A stretch of 49,943 nucleotides of DNA from Nemertoderma westbladi. Taxonomy: Eukaryota; Xenacoelomorpha; Nemertodermatida; Nemertodermatidae. The translations under genes were made by a program, and so were the position numbers. Every line of letters begins with the position of its first letter. Position 1 is the first letter of the stretch. A model generated the notes under the pieces. That model was not told the DNA's origin and searched no databases. It saw only the letters and a program-made list of their open reading frames with translations. Location of the stretch: the NCBI GenBank assembly GCA_032718475.1, contig JAUCBJ010006734.1:1-49943 (forward strand), in the 5' to 3' direction. Positions 33,700 through 45,913 of this stretch are shown piece by piece.

Positions 33700-35290
33700 A
33701 AGCACAGGCGATGGGAATGGCTACATTAATCGATGCACTGAAGACCAGAATCGAGTTACCACCTGTAGAACCATTTGAATTCGATGGAAGTAGGCCGGAA
33801 GAATACCTGCAATTTCAGTGCATGTACAGCAATGAGATATTGACTAAGTCCTGACGCCGGCGGAGTGCCTAAAATATCTACATGTGTATACAGGAGGCCC
33901 AGCGTAAGACATCATGAGGCAGTATCAGGGCATCGAGGGTGGCTTCATGACAGCATGGCGGGCACTAGACAGGGAATACGGGCACCCGGCCAAGATCATC
34001 CGGCAGACCCTGAGGGGTATAACATCGGGTGGCCTACAGGATAACCCCGTTAGCATAAAGACGTTTGCGAACAAAGTCGAGAAGGCACTAATCGTGTTGA
34101 AGACGCTAGACGCGCCATACGAACTCAATGCATCTAATAACATCACCACGATAGCGCAGGCACTGCCGATCTGGCTGCGCAATAAGTGGAGAAAAATCGC
34201 TTTCTCCACCCAGGAGAAGAAGGGTGCGGAACCGGGCCTAGAGGAAATGTCGAACTTCCTCAACTACGAAGCAGAGTTAATCACAGACCCAGTCTATAGC
34301 GAGGATAGTCTGGGGAAGGGGCCAAAGACCGAATATAACAGGCCGAAACCAGAACACAACACGGCAAACGCATTGCCAAAGCTCAGACAGTCGCTGCCGT
34401 ACGCAGCAACGCAGGGGACTGCTAGTCCACAAGTAGCCGGGGGTAAGACCACATCATGGAGCGGACAGAGGAAAAATAACAACACAAATAAACACAACCC
34501 TAACACGCCCAGTAGGCCGAACCCAACTAATAAGAACAGTAGGGACTTAGGTACGAATGCAAGTGCGATATGCAGCGCACTGTATAAGGATGGCTATAAC
34601 CCAAAGAACAAATGCCAATTACATACAAATGCACTTCATCAGACCATGAACTGCAGGTATTGGCAAGCACTACCCAGGGAAGATCAGGTAGAATACGCGA
34701 GGAGATATGAAGTTTGTTCTCGATGTGTGATGGGTGGACACAGAGCCGACCAATGCGAAGAAACACCAATTAAGTTCGGTCAGGGCAAAGGGCAGACGAT
34801 GGCAACGAGCACCGTAGGGGCAAAGAAAAGAGGAACGGTACTACTCGGGGTAGTACCAGTGCGAATGATTGAGGAAGGCAATCGATCAGTGACCACACTG
34901 ATGCTGGTCGACAGTGGAGCAGCCTTCACCTTAGTTGAGAATTGGGTGGCCGAAGAGATAGGAGTGAGAATGAGGCCAAGTAGAATGGCGGTAACAACCA
35001 TCTCCAGCAAAGACGAAATCCTGGAGATGAGGACCATGCGGGATAGCAGCGATAGCACCGGGATGCGACTATGGGGCGACCATCGACCCCATCCAGGTGA
35101 TAGAGTCGATAAATATCAACGCCAGGCGGCCAACCAACATCGAGGTCGAACAATATAAATTCCTGGACAGTATTGATTTCTCAATCCCAGAGGTGGACGT
35201 TAGGAAGGTATCCATCATAGTAGGAATGGACTGCCCGACAGCCGAGAATGCGAACGGTCTTTGGCGAAGACAGGCAGTGTGACCTGGTGG
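33700..35290 (+). pseudogene. Element C gag C-terminal domain, zinc knuckles and protease
   Basis: The segment starts with PPVEPFEFDGSRPEEYLQFQ, a DUF1759-like gag core motif, is cut by a stop at about 33852, resumes in another frame (LTPAECLKYLHVYTGGPA) and again from about 33907 after a further stop. Then follow RALDREYGHPAKI, a Cys/His module C-x2-H-x4-H-x4-C, a canonical CCHC knuckle (CSRCVMGGHRADQC, about 34715-34755) and the protease VDSGAAFTLVENWVAEEIG (about 34905-34965). A frameshift near 35060 moves the protease end into another frame (DSIDFSIPEVDVRKVSIIVG), and another near 35250 precedes TPFGWTLSSP. Order and motifs are those of BEL/Pao polyproteins. Confidence 0.85.
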
Positions 35291-37543
35291 CGATTTTAAC
35301 ACCATTCGGGTGGACGTTGAGCAGCCCAATTAAGAGCAAGATACCATTTAGGATGTCAGAGACATCAGGGTGCATGTTCGCGGGAACTATGCGAGAGATG
35401 GGAGATGAGAGAGCGGAGGAGCAGCTCAGGAGACTGCTGAAGCAGGATTTTGAGGGATTAAAAGAGACCGGGGTCGGAACCTCGGTAGAAGATAAACAGG
35501 CTCTACAGTGCGTAAAGGAGTCGATAAGATGCGATGAGGGGCGGTATACCATAGGGATGGTATTGAAGCTACCGAAGCTACCGCTACCCGACAATAGAGG
35601 AATGGTACTCACGAGGCTTCGTAAGTTGAAGCAGACCCTAAAACAGAGCCCCGAAAAGAATGAGTACATTCATAAAACGATCAGGAAGTATGTCGAGAAA
35701 GGATGGGCCGTGGAGTTACCAGTCGACGAACCAAACACGGACAGGACCTATTACCTATTACCTGCCACTCCACGTGGCTCTAGACCCGAAGAAAGGTAAA
35801 CTGCAGATTGTAGTTGACGCATCGGCTAAAACCAACGGCAAATGCCTAAACGATTATCTGCTGGAGGGTCCCAATATCTACAGCTCAGGGATCGAGGTCC
35901 TACTCAGATTCAGGAATGGGAAACACGCCTTCACCTGCGACATCGAAGGCATGTTCAACCAAGTCCGTGTAAGGGAAGAGGATAGCGACAGCCAACGCTT
36001 CTTATGGTACAACGGCGACGAGGAACCGTCGACAATACCGATGTACAAGATGGTAGTACAGAATATGGGAGCCAAGTCATCTTCGTTTATGACGACTGTG
36101 GCCGTAAGAGACACAGTAGAGGGAAAGGAGAATAAATATAGCGCCAAAGCCGTCGATATGATTCGACGCGGCTTCTATGTAGACGACGGAATGGAGTCTG
36201 GCAACACGGTTAAGGAACTACTGGATACAGGGCGCGAGGTTCGCGACATCCTTAAAGGATCCGGCTTTAACCTAACCAAGTTCCAATCCAGTTTGGAAGA
36301 ATTTATTAAAGCCATAGAGGATAGGAGGCCAGAATCGACCATGGATAACCCCACGACAGCCAAGGGGCAGGACATGGCAAACAAAAGGGTGGAGTCCCAA
36401 CAGAAGGCATTAGGGATCGTGTGGAACCGAGAGACAGATGAACTGAAGTACCAGTTGAGCCAGGAGGGCGCAGACATCCACACAAAGAGGGGCTATGTGT
36501 CGTACATAGCAAGGATATACGATCCCCTAGGCCTAGCATCCCCATTACTAGTCACGGGGAAACAGATACTCAAGAAAGTATACAAACTCAAGGAGGATTG
36601 GGACACAGAGGTCCCGGAAGAGATCAGCAAGCCATGGAGTAAGTGGACAGAGAGTTTAGAGCAGATGGGAACATACAGTATGCCATGCGTATATTTCCCG
36701 GATGGAGACATGACGAATCTGGATCTGCACATGTTCTCCGATGCGTCATTAGAGGCATACGGAGCGGCACTCTAGTTAGTACAACGAGAGGGGGCTCACA
36801 AGCCCAGACTCACGTTCAGCAAGGCGAAGTCGACGCCACCAGATTCAGCATCGGTTCCGAAACTCGAGTTAACAGCTGTGAGGTTAGGAGTTAGGGCCAC
36901 AGCCTACTTAATGGACGCCATTCCCAACATAGTGGAGACACACTACTGGATGGATTCCATGGTAGTGCTTGGTTGGCTACATAACAAAAGGACAAGATAC
37001 CCTATATTCATCGCAAATAGGGTAAACGAAATAAGGGCAACTACAGAATTTGAAAGGTGGCACTACTGCCCAACGGACGAGAACCCAGCGGACTTGTTAT
37101 CGAGGGGCGTGGCACGCCACACTTTCTTGAAGAAGGAAGTATTGTGGCAGCATGGGCCGCAATTTCTGAACGATAAGACAGCCTGGCCGCCGATGAGAAA
37201 GGTGGACCCGGGCTCAGGAGAAGTAACATTAGAGGAAGAGGAAGGAGATTCAGAGGGTGAAGAGATATACAGCCAGATGGTGAGGGAGATAAGGGACGTG
37301 CAACAAAAACCGGAAGAACAGTGCGATAACCCAACGGACAAACTCCTTAGCTACAGCTCTAGTTGGTACAAGACCAAGAAGTTAGTGGCGTACTGGAGAG
37401 CCTTCGGGAATTTCCTCAAGGGAGTCGGAAAAGACATAAAAATTAGAACAACCAACGATCTGGAGGGAGCGGCCAAGGCAGTCATCCGCTACCAACAGAG
37501 GAAGAACTACGGCGACGAGGTGGAATGCGTCGGTAAACAATAG
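35281..37543 (+). pseudogene. Element C reverse transcriptase and RNase H
   Basis: RT N-terminal part (LPDNRGMVLTRLRKLKQTLK), a frameshift near 35750, then the Pao-type palm: LQIVVDASAKTNGKCLNDYL, TCDIEGMFNQVRV with the first catalytic Asp, QRFLWYNGDEEP, and FYVDDGMES with YVDD at 36176-36187. The YDPLGLASPLLV block of the BEL family follows. RNase H carries FSDASLEAYGAAL, then an in-frame TAG at 36773-36775, then VPKLELTAVRLG, YWMDSMVVLGWL and NPADLLSRG, giving the D-E-D-D set. A second TAG (37541-37543) and a TGA (37550-37552) end the frame. Not expressible as one polyprotein. Confidence 0.92.
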
Positions 37544-38820
37544 CATCTCTGACGGGACAGTGAGCTGATCGCGCTGTCACCACAACTCAATGATGACAGG
37601 ATCCTAGTAATGAACTCTAGGGTATTGAACAACAACAGTATTGTCATCCCACCAAAGCCCATCATCATCCCTAATGGATCGCCGATAGTCCACCAGATTA
37701 TCTGGGACTCCCATAAGTCGATATTGCACGGGGGCACCAACCGGACCCTCACGGAGATACGAAGGAACTTTTGGGTCAAACAGTTGAGAAAGAAGGTAAA
37801 GGCGGTAGTGGGGCAGTGCCAGACCTGCCGACGAGCTAAGAAGGAGCGAGCTATACAGGAGATGGCGCCACTACCGGCCAGTAGGGTGAGACAACACGAC
37901 CCGCCATTTACGCATTGCGGTGTGGATATGTTCGGGCCGATAAAGATTAAGGTGATGCGACACACGGAGAAACGCTACGGTATTATCTTCGTGTGCAACA
38001 ACACGCGGGCGGTAGGGATAGAACTCGCCCAAGATGCAACCGCATCAGCATTCATTAATGCTCTAGAAAGGTTCAGAGACCGCAAAGGTGGGACGATCGC
38101 AGTAATATATTCTGACAACGGAACCAACTTTGTGGGGGCGGAGAACGAGATGGCAGAGGCCTTGGATATCCTGGAAGGGGAGGAAGTCAGGGCAGCCATG
38201 AGAAGACGACAGGTGAAGTGTGAGAGGAGGACGCCGTATGCTCCGCATACTCTAGGATGCGTCGAGAGACTCGTGGGTAGTTCAAAGCATCTGATGACAA
38301 AGTTGATGAACACCCACATGGTTACAGAGGACGTACTAAGAATGGTATTAGCAAAGTGTGAGGGTATCATTAATAGCAGACCGCTATATCCAGAAAATGA
38401 TGACCCTGAGTCATTAGATGTGCTGACGCCCAGTCATTTTCTAATGGAAAGGCCAGCGACCATCGACATGCGGGGTGTAGACCCAGACGACATACACTCC
38501 CGCCAGAGTTGGAAAGTCGCTAAGGCGATAAGCGCAGAGTATTGGAGGAGGTGGGTCGAGGAATATCTACCCACGCTTCATAGGAGGAGCAAATGGAGAA
38601 ATACAAACAGAGAGTTAAAGGAGGGTGATCTGGTGATCGTCACGGACGATACCATCATCAACAACCAGTGTGGTTGGCGAGGGTTGTGGGCACTCACTCC
38701 GATGAGGACGGAAGAGTCCGATCGGTAGAAGTGCGGATAGGTGGCAAGATAGGAGCGAAAGATAGGAAGACCTACAGGAGGGCTGTAGGGAAGTGCTGCC
38801 TGTTAGAGGGAGCACCTTAG
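37544..38820 (+). pseudogene. Element C integrase and C-terminal DUF5641 domain
   Basis: The frame is the same as the RT after the two stops. The HHCC zinc module is HKSILHGG...CQTCRR (about 37710-37835). DDE catalytic residues: Asp in GVDMFGPI (37925-37927), Asp in YSDNGTNFVGAENE (38114-38116), Glu in GCVERLVGSSKH (38264-38266). DUF5641 follows: SWKVAKAISAEYWRRWVEEY and KEGDLVIVTDD. A frameshift near 38700 is needed to read the usual end (GRVRSVEVRIGG ... YRRAVGKCCLLEGAP) to a TAG at 38818-38820. All catalytic residues are still present. Confidence 0.92.
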
Positions 38821-38939
38821 TTGAGTAGAGTTTAGTCGTCCAAGTATTGGAGTGAGGGGGGTGGGATCGAGGGCGAGACGCCCTTCCCACACACAAAAAT
38901 TAAAATAAAAAAAAAAGAATAGTACATAATAGGCACGCA

Positions 38940-39480
38940 GTAAGTAGGCAGATAGAAGTTAGTAGTAAGAGGGTACTTAGTACCGCTAGTTAGTTAGTAG
39001 TAGGAGGGTACGTAGTATCGCTAGTTAGTTAAGTAGTAGGAGGGTACGTAGTACCGCTAGTTAGTTAAGTTAGAAGTTAGTAAGAGGGTACGTAGTACCG
39101 ATAGTTGGGAGAGTTAGAAGTTAGTAAGAGGGTACATAGTACCGATAGTTGGGAGAGTTAGAGGTTAGTAAGAGGGTACGTAGTACCGGTTAGTAGGAGT
39201 TAGAGGTTAGTAAGAGGGTACGTAGTACCGGTTAGTAAGAGTTAGTGGAGTTGGAAGTTAGTAAGAGGGTACGTAGTACCGATCAGTAAGAGTAGTAGTT
39301 AGTTGTAGAGCTAGTTAGTAAGAGTGTACGTAGTACTGGTTAGTAAGAGTAGTAGTTAGTTGTAGAGCTAGTTAGTAAGAGGGTACGTAGTACCGGTTAG
39401 TAAGAGTAGTAGTTAGTTGTAGAACTAGTTAGTAAGAGGGTACGTAGAGTACCGTTAGTAGCAAGAATTAGTGGTAGGAG
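38940..39480 (+). repeat. Minisatellite with GGGTACGTAGTACCG core
   Basis: Eleven copies of AAGAGGGTACGTAGTACCG spaced about 35-60 bp apart, separated by GTTAGTA-type filler. It lies in the 3' noncoding part of element C. Confidence 0.9.
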
Positions 39481-40378
39481 GATATATATGTATAAGATAT
39501 AGTATATAGTAAGAGACTAGAGAGCACAATATACCATAGAAGTAGTAGCCAGAAAGATAGATAGGGCAATAGCACAAAACAAAATAAAAATCAAGAATAT
39601 TAGGATCACCTCCGAACTACAGAAAAGCCTTCAAGATGGTAGACCACCTGGGGCTGAAGGGCGAGTTGGTGTAATACAACAGCCGGCATCTAGTAGACAG
39701 GGAGGTGGATACACATATCACGTGGGAGAAGTTGGAAGCGGATAGATTTGGGGAGAAGCGTCTGGAAGAAGTCGCCAGGGGAGAAAGGCCGAGAGAGAAT
39801 GAGGCGCATTATGTAGACGAACATATAATATAATATATGATAATAGCCTTATAATAATTATATAAGTAACTCGCATATATATATTATAAAGTACGTACCG
39901 TAGTCAAGCACAACCTTTTCCAATTAGCTACTGGGACTGGGGATTAATTGACTAGGGCGACAGGACGGGACTTGGACGGCTCCCACCAACATGAGCGCTC
40001 ATGTGTGGGGCACGATGAGTGTGTGAGGGACGAAAGCGAGAATGGGAATCGGGGGGAGAATGGAGAGGAGATTTTTTGACAGGATGAGGGACAGTGAGAG
40101 GAGTGCAGTTTGAGTGTGGGGGGGGGGAGGAGTAAGAGTTGGAGCGGTTGAGAAGTTGGAGTAAGGGATAGAGCGGAGTTAGAGTGGCGAGAGTGTTGGG
40201 GAAACAAAAATCGTGTGGGAGAAAGTCACGATCGGCCCGACACGGGACGCCAGGAAAACGGGGTAGCGATATCATACCCATAGGGAGCGGCCTGGAAAGC
40301 CAGCTCCGGAAAAAATAATTCCACCCCACACCCGATGGTAGATCGGGATCCAGCGGAATTGTAGCGCACTATAGGTGG
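39481..40378 (+). other. Element C 3' noncoding region
   Basis: Purine-rich and AT-rich stretches between the minisatellite and the 3' LTR. A short broken frame is described separately at 39600-39833. The minus strand is open in places (39944-40329, Pro/Ser/Leu-rich) only because the plus strand is G/A-rich. Confidence 0.5.
39600..39833 (+). pseudogene. Small unrecognised broken ORF in element C 3' region
   Basis: One frame reads from about 39600 (GSPPNYRKAFKMVDHLGL) through a single TAA at about 39672 to a stop at 39831-39833, with a charged, helix-like content (EKLEADRFGEKRLEEVARGE). About 77 codons with one stop. It sits where an accessory gene would lie in a BEL element. No known match. 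Confidence 0.25.
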
Positions 40379-40415
40379 ATGCTATCTTCTCACCGGGAAG
40401 ATAGCATGGGGGGAG
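40379..40415 (+). promoter_or_regulatory. 11-bp perfect hairpin plus polypurine tract of element C
   Basis: ATGCTATCTTC (40379-40389), a 7-base loop, and its exact complement (40397-40407) are followed at once by GGGGGGAG (40408-40415), which abuts the 3' LTR. The purine tract is the plus-strand primer site for reverse transcription. A hairpin fused to it is not a usual feature I know of. Confidence 0.75.
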
Positions 40416-40979
40416 TGTTAGCGTATTCAATTCCACTAACCACCCCACAAAGTTGGCTTTAAGCAATATTGGGAGTACAAAGTTGATTACCAATCAACCT
40501 TGTATCACCCCAATAAGCGGGGCGACAAACCCCAAAGGGACACACACAGCGGGGGTCAGAGGTTACACCTCCGGGAGGGAGAGAGTGATAGCAGCAGGGG
40601 GAAACACTCCCAGAGAGATGGGAGGGTGAGAAATGAGTTATTAGCCAATGGGGGGAAGGCATCCACTGAGTAACGTAATACGGCCAACCAGTGCAATATA
40701 TATTACCATTTTATTGTATCATTCATTCACTTTAGTAAGTCAGCTAGTGAGGGCAGTACGGTAACTCTTAGCACCGTCCACTACCACCATCATTCACTTT
40801 ACTTTATATGCTATACCATCTGACTGTGCTTGTACTTTATCCATCTTACCATTTATATTATATACCTATCGGACGATTAACAACATTAGAACTCTTAAAC
40901 AATCCTTTCACATATACACGGCGGGGACGCGTAGCTAAGACAACCGGATAAACCGGGATCCTCGGTGGATCCCGTCACA
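40416..40979 (+). repeat. 3' LTR of element C
   Basis: 564 bp, TGTTAGCG...GTCACA, directly after the polypurine tract. Differs from the 5' LTR by about eight substitutions, one 6-bp deletion and one extra G. Confidence 0.95.
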
Positions 40980-40984
40980 GTTGT
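40980..40984 (+). repeat. Target-site duplication of element C, right copy (GTTGT)
   Basis: Matches 10515-10519. Joining 10519 to 40985 restores the pre-insertion host sequence. Confidence 0.85.
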
Positions 40985-42455
40985 TCTTCGATGACCCTAG
41001 GGGTCGAGAAGTATATTTTGGGCTAAATGTCCTGATTCTATATTTTTTATTGGGGGTGTAAGACTCCTGTTCTTCCTTTAATTTAATTTATATATACATA
41101 CCAACCCCCTGTCAGTCAGTATGTCGTTAACATCAATTATCATCTTATGTCAATAAGCCTTTATGTTATATCCATTAATTGAACTTTATTTACATGTATT
41201 ATTATTGATATTCTGTCGTTAAACTCAATTTGTTGTCTTCTTTGCTTAATATATCGCCGATATTACGGAATCAAGAAAGTTTTACACGCAGCACAACAGG
41301 CGGGTTACTATAATTAAGTATCAGTGATAATCTGGACAATTGTATCAGATTTGTGTGTTGTCATACCTCTGACTTTTACTAAATAATAAATATATGGCGA
41401 TATTTCAGACCATTATTATAAGCAAAGCTCTTATTATTAGTTACATCACGATTGAGAGTTGTCACAAATTGAGTACTGTAGTGATATCAATATAATTAGA
41501 CCAAAGACTTGTCACAATACGTTTCCTCTAAAGGAAAACACAATCACCAGACTTGAGTTCTTACAGAATTAATTAGTCAGTCATTTGCTTGTTATACTGT
41601 GTTGCCACACCCTCCAGGTATAGTATCTCAGTCAAATACAATAGATAATCAAATACCGTATCGAACTAAATAAATCATAGAGAAAATCAATACATGAGAA
41701 GGAAAAGGGTAACTTAAATCGATCCAGTGTGCGGATCTTCGTTGAAGGTATACTAGCGCCATTCCACCCATTGAATCAGACCAGCAATATAAAGCCTATC
41801 TGCATGTGATTTCGGTACAGCCGGTAAAGAGTCAAAATATACGAAATTGAGATTGAAGGAACATATTTTTATAAAATGCGCTAACATTCATAGTATAGAA
41901 CTTAAATTCACGTTCTGAGTGAAATTCAATAATCTTCGCATTATCCAAGTCCTATTTGTCGGTAGTTCTAATTAAACAATGTGGCGCATTTTGTTCTAGA
42001 ACAATTATTATTTGTTCTAGAACAAACAAACAAAAAAACTAGCTAATTTGTTAGCTAATTCTAATTTTTTATTCTATGTTATCTTTGTATCACATATTTA
42101 ATAAAAATCACTAGCTACAATGAAAATTAGTAGTTGTTAGTACTGTAATTGTTTTTAACACATACTAATCAAATAAACACCACAAAATAACATTTTTTTA
42201 ATGTTCTAGAACAAAAAACATTTGTTCAAGAACAAAATTAATAAAAAAAATGAATAGACAATATGTTCTAAAACATTTAAAAAAAGTAACAAAAACTAGC
42301 TAGTATAAAAAATGATGAGGGTGATGGTTGTGCACAAAACACACTACTACAACTGTAAGACCTGTTCAATCACAATTAAAACAGTTCAACTTAGTTTTCC
42401 GTCATCAGTTAGACCCTTTCAGCAATCTTCGAGTCGTTGGTCATTGATAGAGTGG
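40985..42455. other. Host flank between element C and element B
   Basis: AT-rich, no ORF and no repeat shared with other parts of the window. It contains a cluster of 12-bp palindromes (41992-42275) and A-rich runs. It ends at the first base of element B's LTR. Confidence 0.5.
41992..42275. promoter_or_regulatory. Cluster of five TGTTCTAGAACA-type palindromes
   Basis: Perfect copies at 41992-42003, 42013-42024 and 42202-42213; TGTTCAAGAACA at 42223-42234; TGTTCTAAAACA at 42264-42275. Each contains TTCnnGAA or a near form, the heat-shock-element core, in inverted arrangement. Could be regulatory, or ends of a small mobile element. Confidence 0.45.
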
Positions 42456-43702
42456 TGTAAAAGCCTTTGCTGAATTGCCCCGTTATTTTTATTATCTTTT
42501 ACATTAAAATACTCTGTAGTTGATTTAATAAGTGTAAGAGACCGTATTATTGCTGTATCGGTGTTTTTAGAGGATCTAAGACCTATTTCCTCCGTATGTG
42601 TACTGTGAAAGGCATATTTTATGATTCTATGGCAATTCGTGACGCAAAGGGGTGATAGCTACTCTTGAACAGTAGTTACTATGACTACGGTTAACAGCTG
42701 ACATTCATACGTGTTGATTTCCTTTGTTCTACGGCGTCTCTCAGTTCAGTCAGCCAATTAGAGCGTTTTTGTGGCTCCTTGTACAGAAAATTTCCGAGAA
42801 ATGACGCAATGCCTATGTGCAGTGTTTACATTCAGTCCTGAGCCAAAGAAAGAACGGCTTGGAAGTATTTTGTGCTTTACTGTTTTTTAGTCTTACACTA
42901 GTAGGTTTAATTATAAAGGGCATATATCCTTTAACTAACGACTACCTGACTCATGGAATCACCTGCTGACTGATCATACATACTGACTGCTGAAACATTG
43001 CAAACTCGTAACAATCAGTGTTCAGTTGTTGTTTTATACTGCTATTTACTGTCAGTTCTTCATAATATGGTTGATGAATTATTATATTTGGAATAACGAT
43101 AAATAACCCCGCAACCCAATATTCTTGATATACCGAAGGTAAGAGAGAAAGGTTACCAATAACGATTGTGACTTATGTTAAAGTGGTTTGAAGTGAATCT
43201 AATGTTATTTGATAGACCCTACATGAGTCAGCCTGTGTTCCTTTTATATGTGACTAAAATCAGTGAAGATTGGCAGATTAGTGTGCAGTATTGTGCAGCA
43301 TTGTGTATGAGCGAGTCTGTTAAAGAAGCAATTCCTAAAGAATGCGCCATATATGTGAATTATAATTAAGCCATATTGTTGTGAGTAGTTTAAGTCATAA
43401 CTCTGTTTATATAGATAAAGCGCCACGTCCTAAAGGAACTGTTAATATTACCGAAGGTGAATAATATTGTCAGAGATTATATAATACTGTCAGTCGAATA
43501 ATACATTAGGCTTACATAGCAATAAAAATTAAACCGTCGAACCCAATCTCCCGGGAATATCCAGCGGGTGAATGGTCGCGCACGGATTGGTTTCGACTAG
43601 TGTAGTGAATCAAATACTTATCATAGACTAAAAACAGATTTAATATCTAGAAGACATCTTAATTTGGTGGGTTAAACTGCCAAAGGTCTGAAAGCGCGAA
43701 CA
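42456..43702 (+). repeat. 5' LTR of element B (L4)
   Basis: 1247 bp, starting TGTAAAAGCC and ending gcgcGAACA. The 3' half aligns with the LTRs of A and E (for example the agcgccacgtcctaaaggaa block at about 43420). It is preceded by host DNA (agagtgg), and the leader plus gag follow, so it is a 5' LTR. Confidence 0.88.
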
Positions 43703-45913
43703 TTAAAGGATATTGCTTCTTTGTTGCAGTAAGCAATAAAGTTGAAAGTACCGGTCAACTGGTACATCTGTAGGTCAGTAGGCCCAACTGCCAGAACCGG
43801 TACCAGTAGGCCTGACTACCTAACCACTCGGACCGGTACCTACAGCAGTACAGGTACAGCAGTATTATTCGATTTTGATAGTTGTATACCGGTAGGTCTT
43901 AGTACTTAATCAGGGAACGGCCGCCCTGATTTTTTATTGAGATTTTACTTATTTCTGTCAAGTTTTATTTATTTGTAGGCCAGTATTGAACAGAAGGCGT
44001 GTAAGCCTGATCAGATTGTACAGACGATTTGTAGGCTGAGCTGTTGTCTGATTGCTGTTAAGTCCGAACGAATTGCAGTGTGTGTAGAGCACTTGTCCGA
44101 TTAAGTACGGTTAGGAAGTAGGGGCAGCCAATGCGGTAAGGTAAACCCCCAACTAAAGAATAAGTCGCACTACTGGGTTAGAGCGCATACTCCCTAATCA
44201 TTTCGGAGTCTGCATGTCCTGTGGTTTATTTAGGCTTGAGAGTAGTCTGCCATCGTTTAGTCTGTACTTTGTTTGTGTAAGTCTGTACGGGTAGCGTATA
44301 ATTTTATTTAAATAATTTGTAGGCTGGATAGTTGTCTGGCTGTTATTAAGTCTGAACGGATTGCCGCGTGTGTAGATCATCTGTCCGATTAAGTACGATT
44401 AGGCAGTAGGGGCAGCGAAGCTGTAAGGTAAACCCCCAACTAAAGAATAAGTCGCACTACTGGGTTAGAGCGCATACTCCCTAATCATTTCGGAGTCTGC
44501 ATATACCGTAGTTTGTTTAGGCTTGATAGTAGTCTGTCAGTGTTCTGTCTGTATTTTGTTTGAGTAGTTTGTACGCGTAGCGTAATATTTATTATTCAGA
44601 GTTTATGCGATTATTCGCAACATTCAAGTCCCCAAGTTTGTTCCTACAGTAATTGTGTTTGTTATACATACCGCTATAGTTAAATTAACCTCGGTACTAC
44701 ACGGGCTGCTTGGCGTAGGTAAAGACTGGTGATTTTGTGCATCGGTCACTCCAGCAGATGCCGTGGTTCTTTTAGCTGTTCAAGTATATTTAATTACTGA
44801 TTATCTGTTGTACAAGTACTCGTACCTAATTTAGGGTTTAGTGTACAGTGCTTTCCGAGAATAATTAGTGTAGGCATTATATTTGTGTTGTAAAGTGGTT
44901 GATAGGCACATTCGATTAGCTCTATTAACTTCTAGGTAGGAACACTCCGTGATACATAACGTAGAACCTATAGCGACACGGCTATAGGTCGTCAGGCGGT
45001 GGTATTTTCCTATCTAGACAACGCAGTGTATTTACTACTACTTATTATTTCAAATACCGTAGTACCCTGTCCGCTGTAATAATCAGTTTTCTAACCCTTT
45101 GTTAGGCTGGTTTGTAGACTTCTTGTAAAATTACCCTAAAAATTCGTATTTGTGTTTTTGTAAAATTTTGTGTTTAGTTAGAGATTGTAATCTCAACCCA
45201 AATTGTACGTAATTTGTAGTATTAAGTAACTTAGGTAAATTAGTATTATTTGTTTTAGTGTCCTGTACGTAACACTTCACTGAAAGCGCACCGCTTTGTG
45301 TAGTGATTACTCCCCAGAAATAATAACATTTATTTCAAACATTGACAAAACCCATTAAAAACGGGTATATATATATTATAAATCAAATCTAACGATTTAT
45401 AAATCGTAGGCCTACCATACAACCATTAGGCCTCAATATCAGTTGGATTACTGCTCAAATAACGGTAATAAAGTAAGTAAAGTAACAAAGTAACCCTAAA
45501 GTAACAGAAATTCAATTATTTGAAATAATTGATATACCGGTATTTATGATAGGCCTATTATCTTTATTTCTATAAATCTAGGCTGAAATTATACCGGTAC
45601 TTGTAATTAATTCTATTTCAGAATTATATATCCTACAAACTGTAAGCTGTATACCGGTATTCCGATAGGCCTATTATATATTTATATATTTGTGCTAAAA
45701 TTATACCGGTATTCTGTGATAAACCTAGTCTGTAATAATACTTATATAGTTATATATACTATAAGTATACCGGTATTCTAATATATTATATATATATCAC
45801 GCTACACTGAGTAGCAGTAACGGTAATTAATTACTAGGCTAGCAGTTCATACTGAGTTACTAGACTTACTCAGACTGTAATACAGCAGTAGACATTCAAC
45901 GGTATACATAGTC
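43703..45913 (+). other. Leader of element B
   Basis: 2.2 kb homologous to the element A leader without the hAT insertion. It contains a ~288-bp tandem duplication (units at 44072 and 44360), TACCGGTA/TAGGCCT-rich stretches at 43745-43900, and about two diverged ATACCGGTAT units (45530-45790). No clear tRNA primer-binding site is seen just after 43702. No coding region is supported. Confidence 0.8.

Larger units (their letters stand above)
10520..40979 (+). mobile_element. Composite BEL/Pao insertion: element C with nested element A
   Basis: The outer retrotransposon is bounded by LTRs 10520-11089 and 40416-40979 and by GTTGT duplications. Its own DNA is 10520-11258 plus 28586-40979 (about 13 kb); the remaining 17.3 kb is element A and its passengers. 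A polypurine tract (ggggggag) precedes only the right-hand LTR, which sets the orientation. The two LTRs differ by about eight substitutions and two small indels, so the insertion is fairly recent. Confidence 0.9.
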
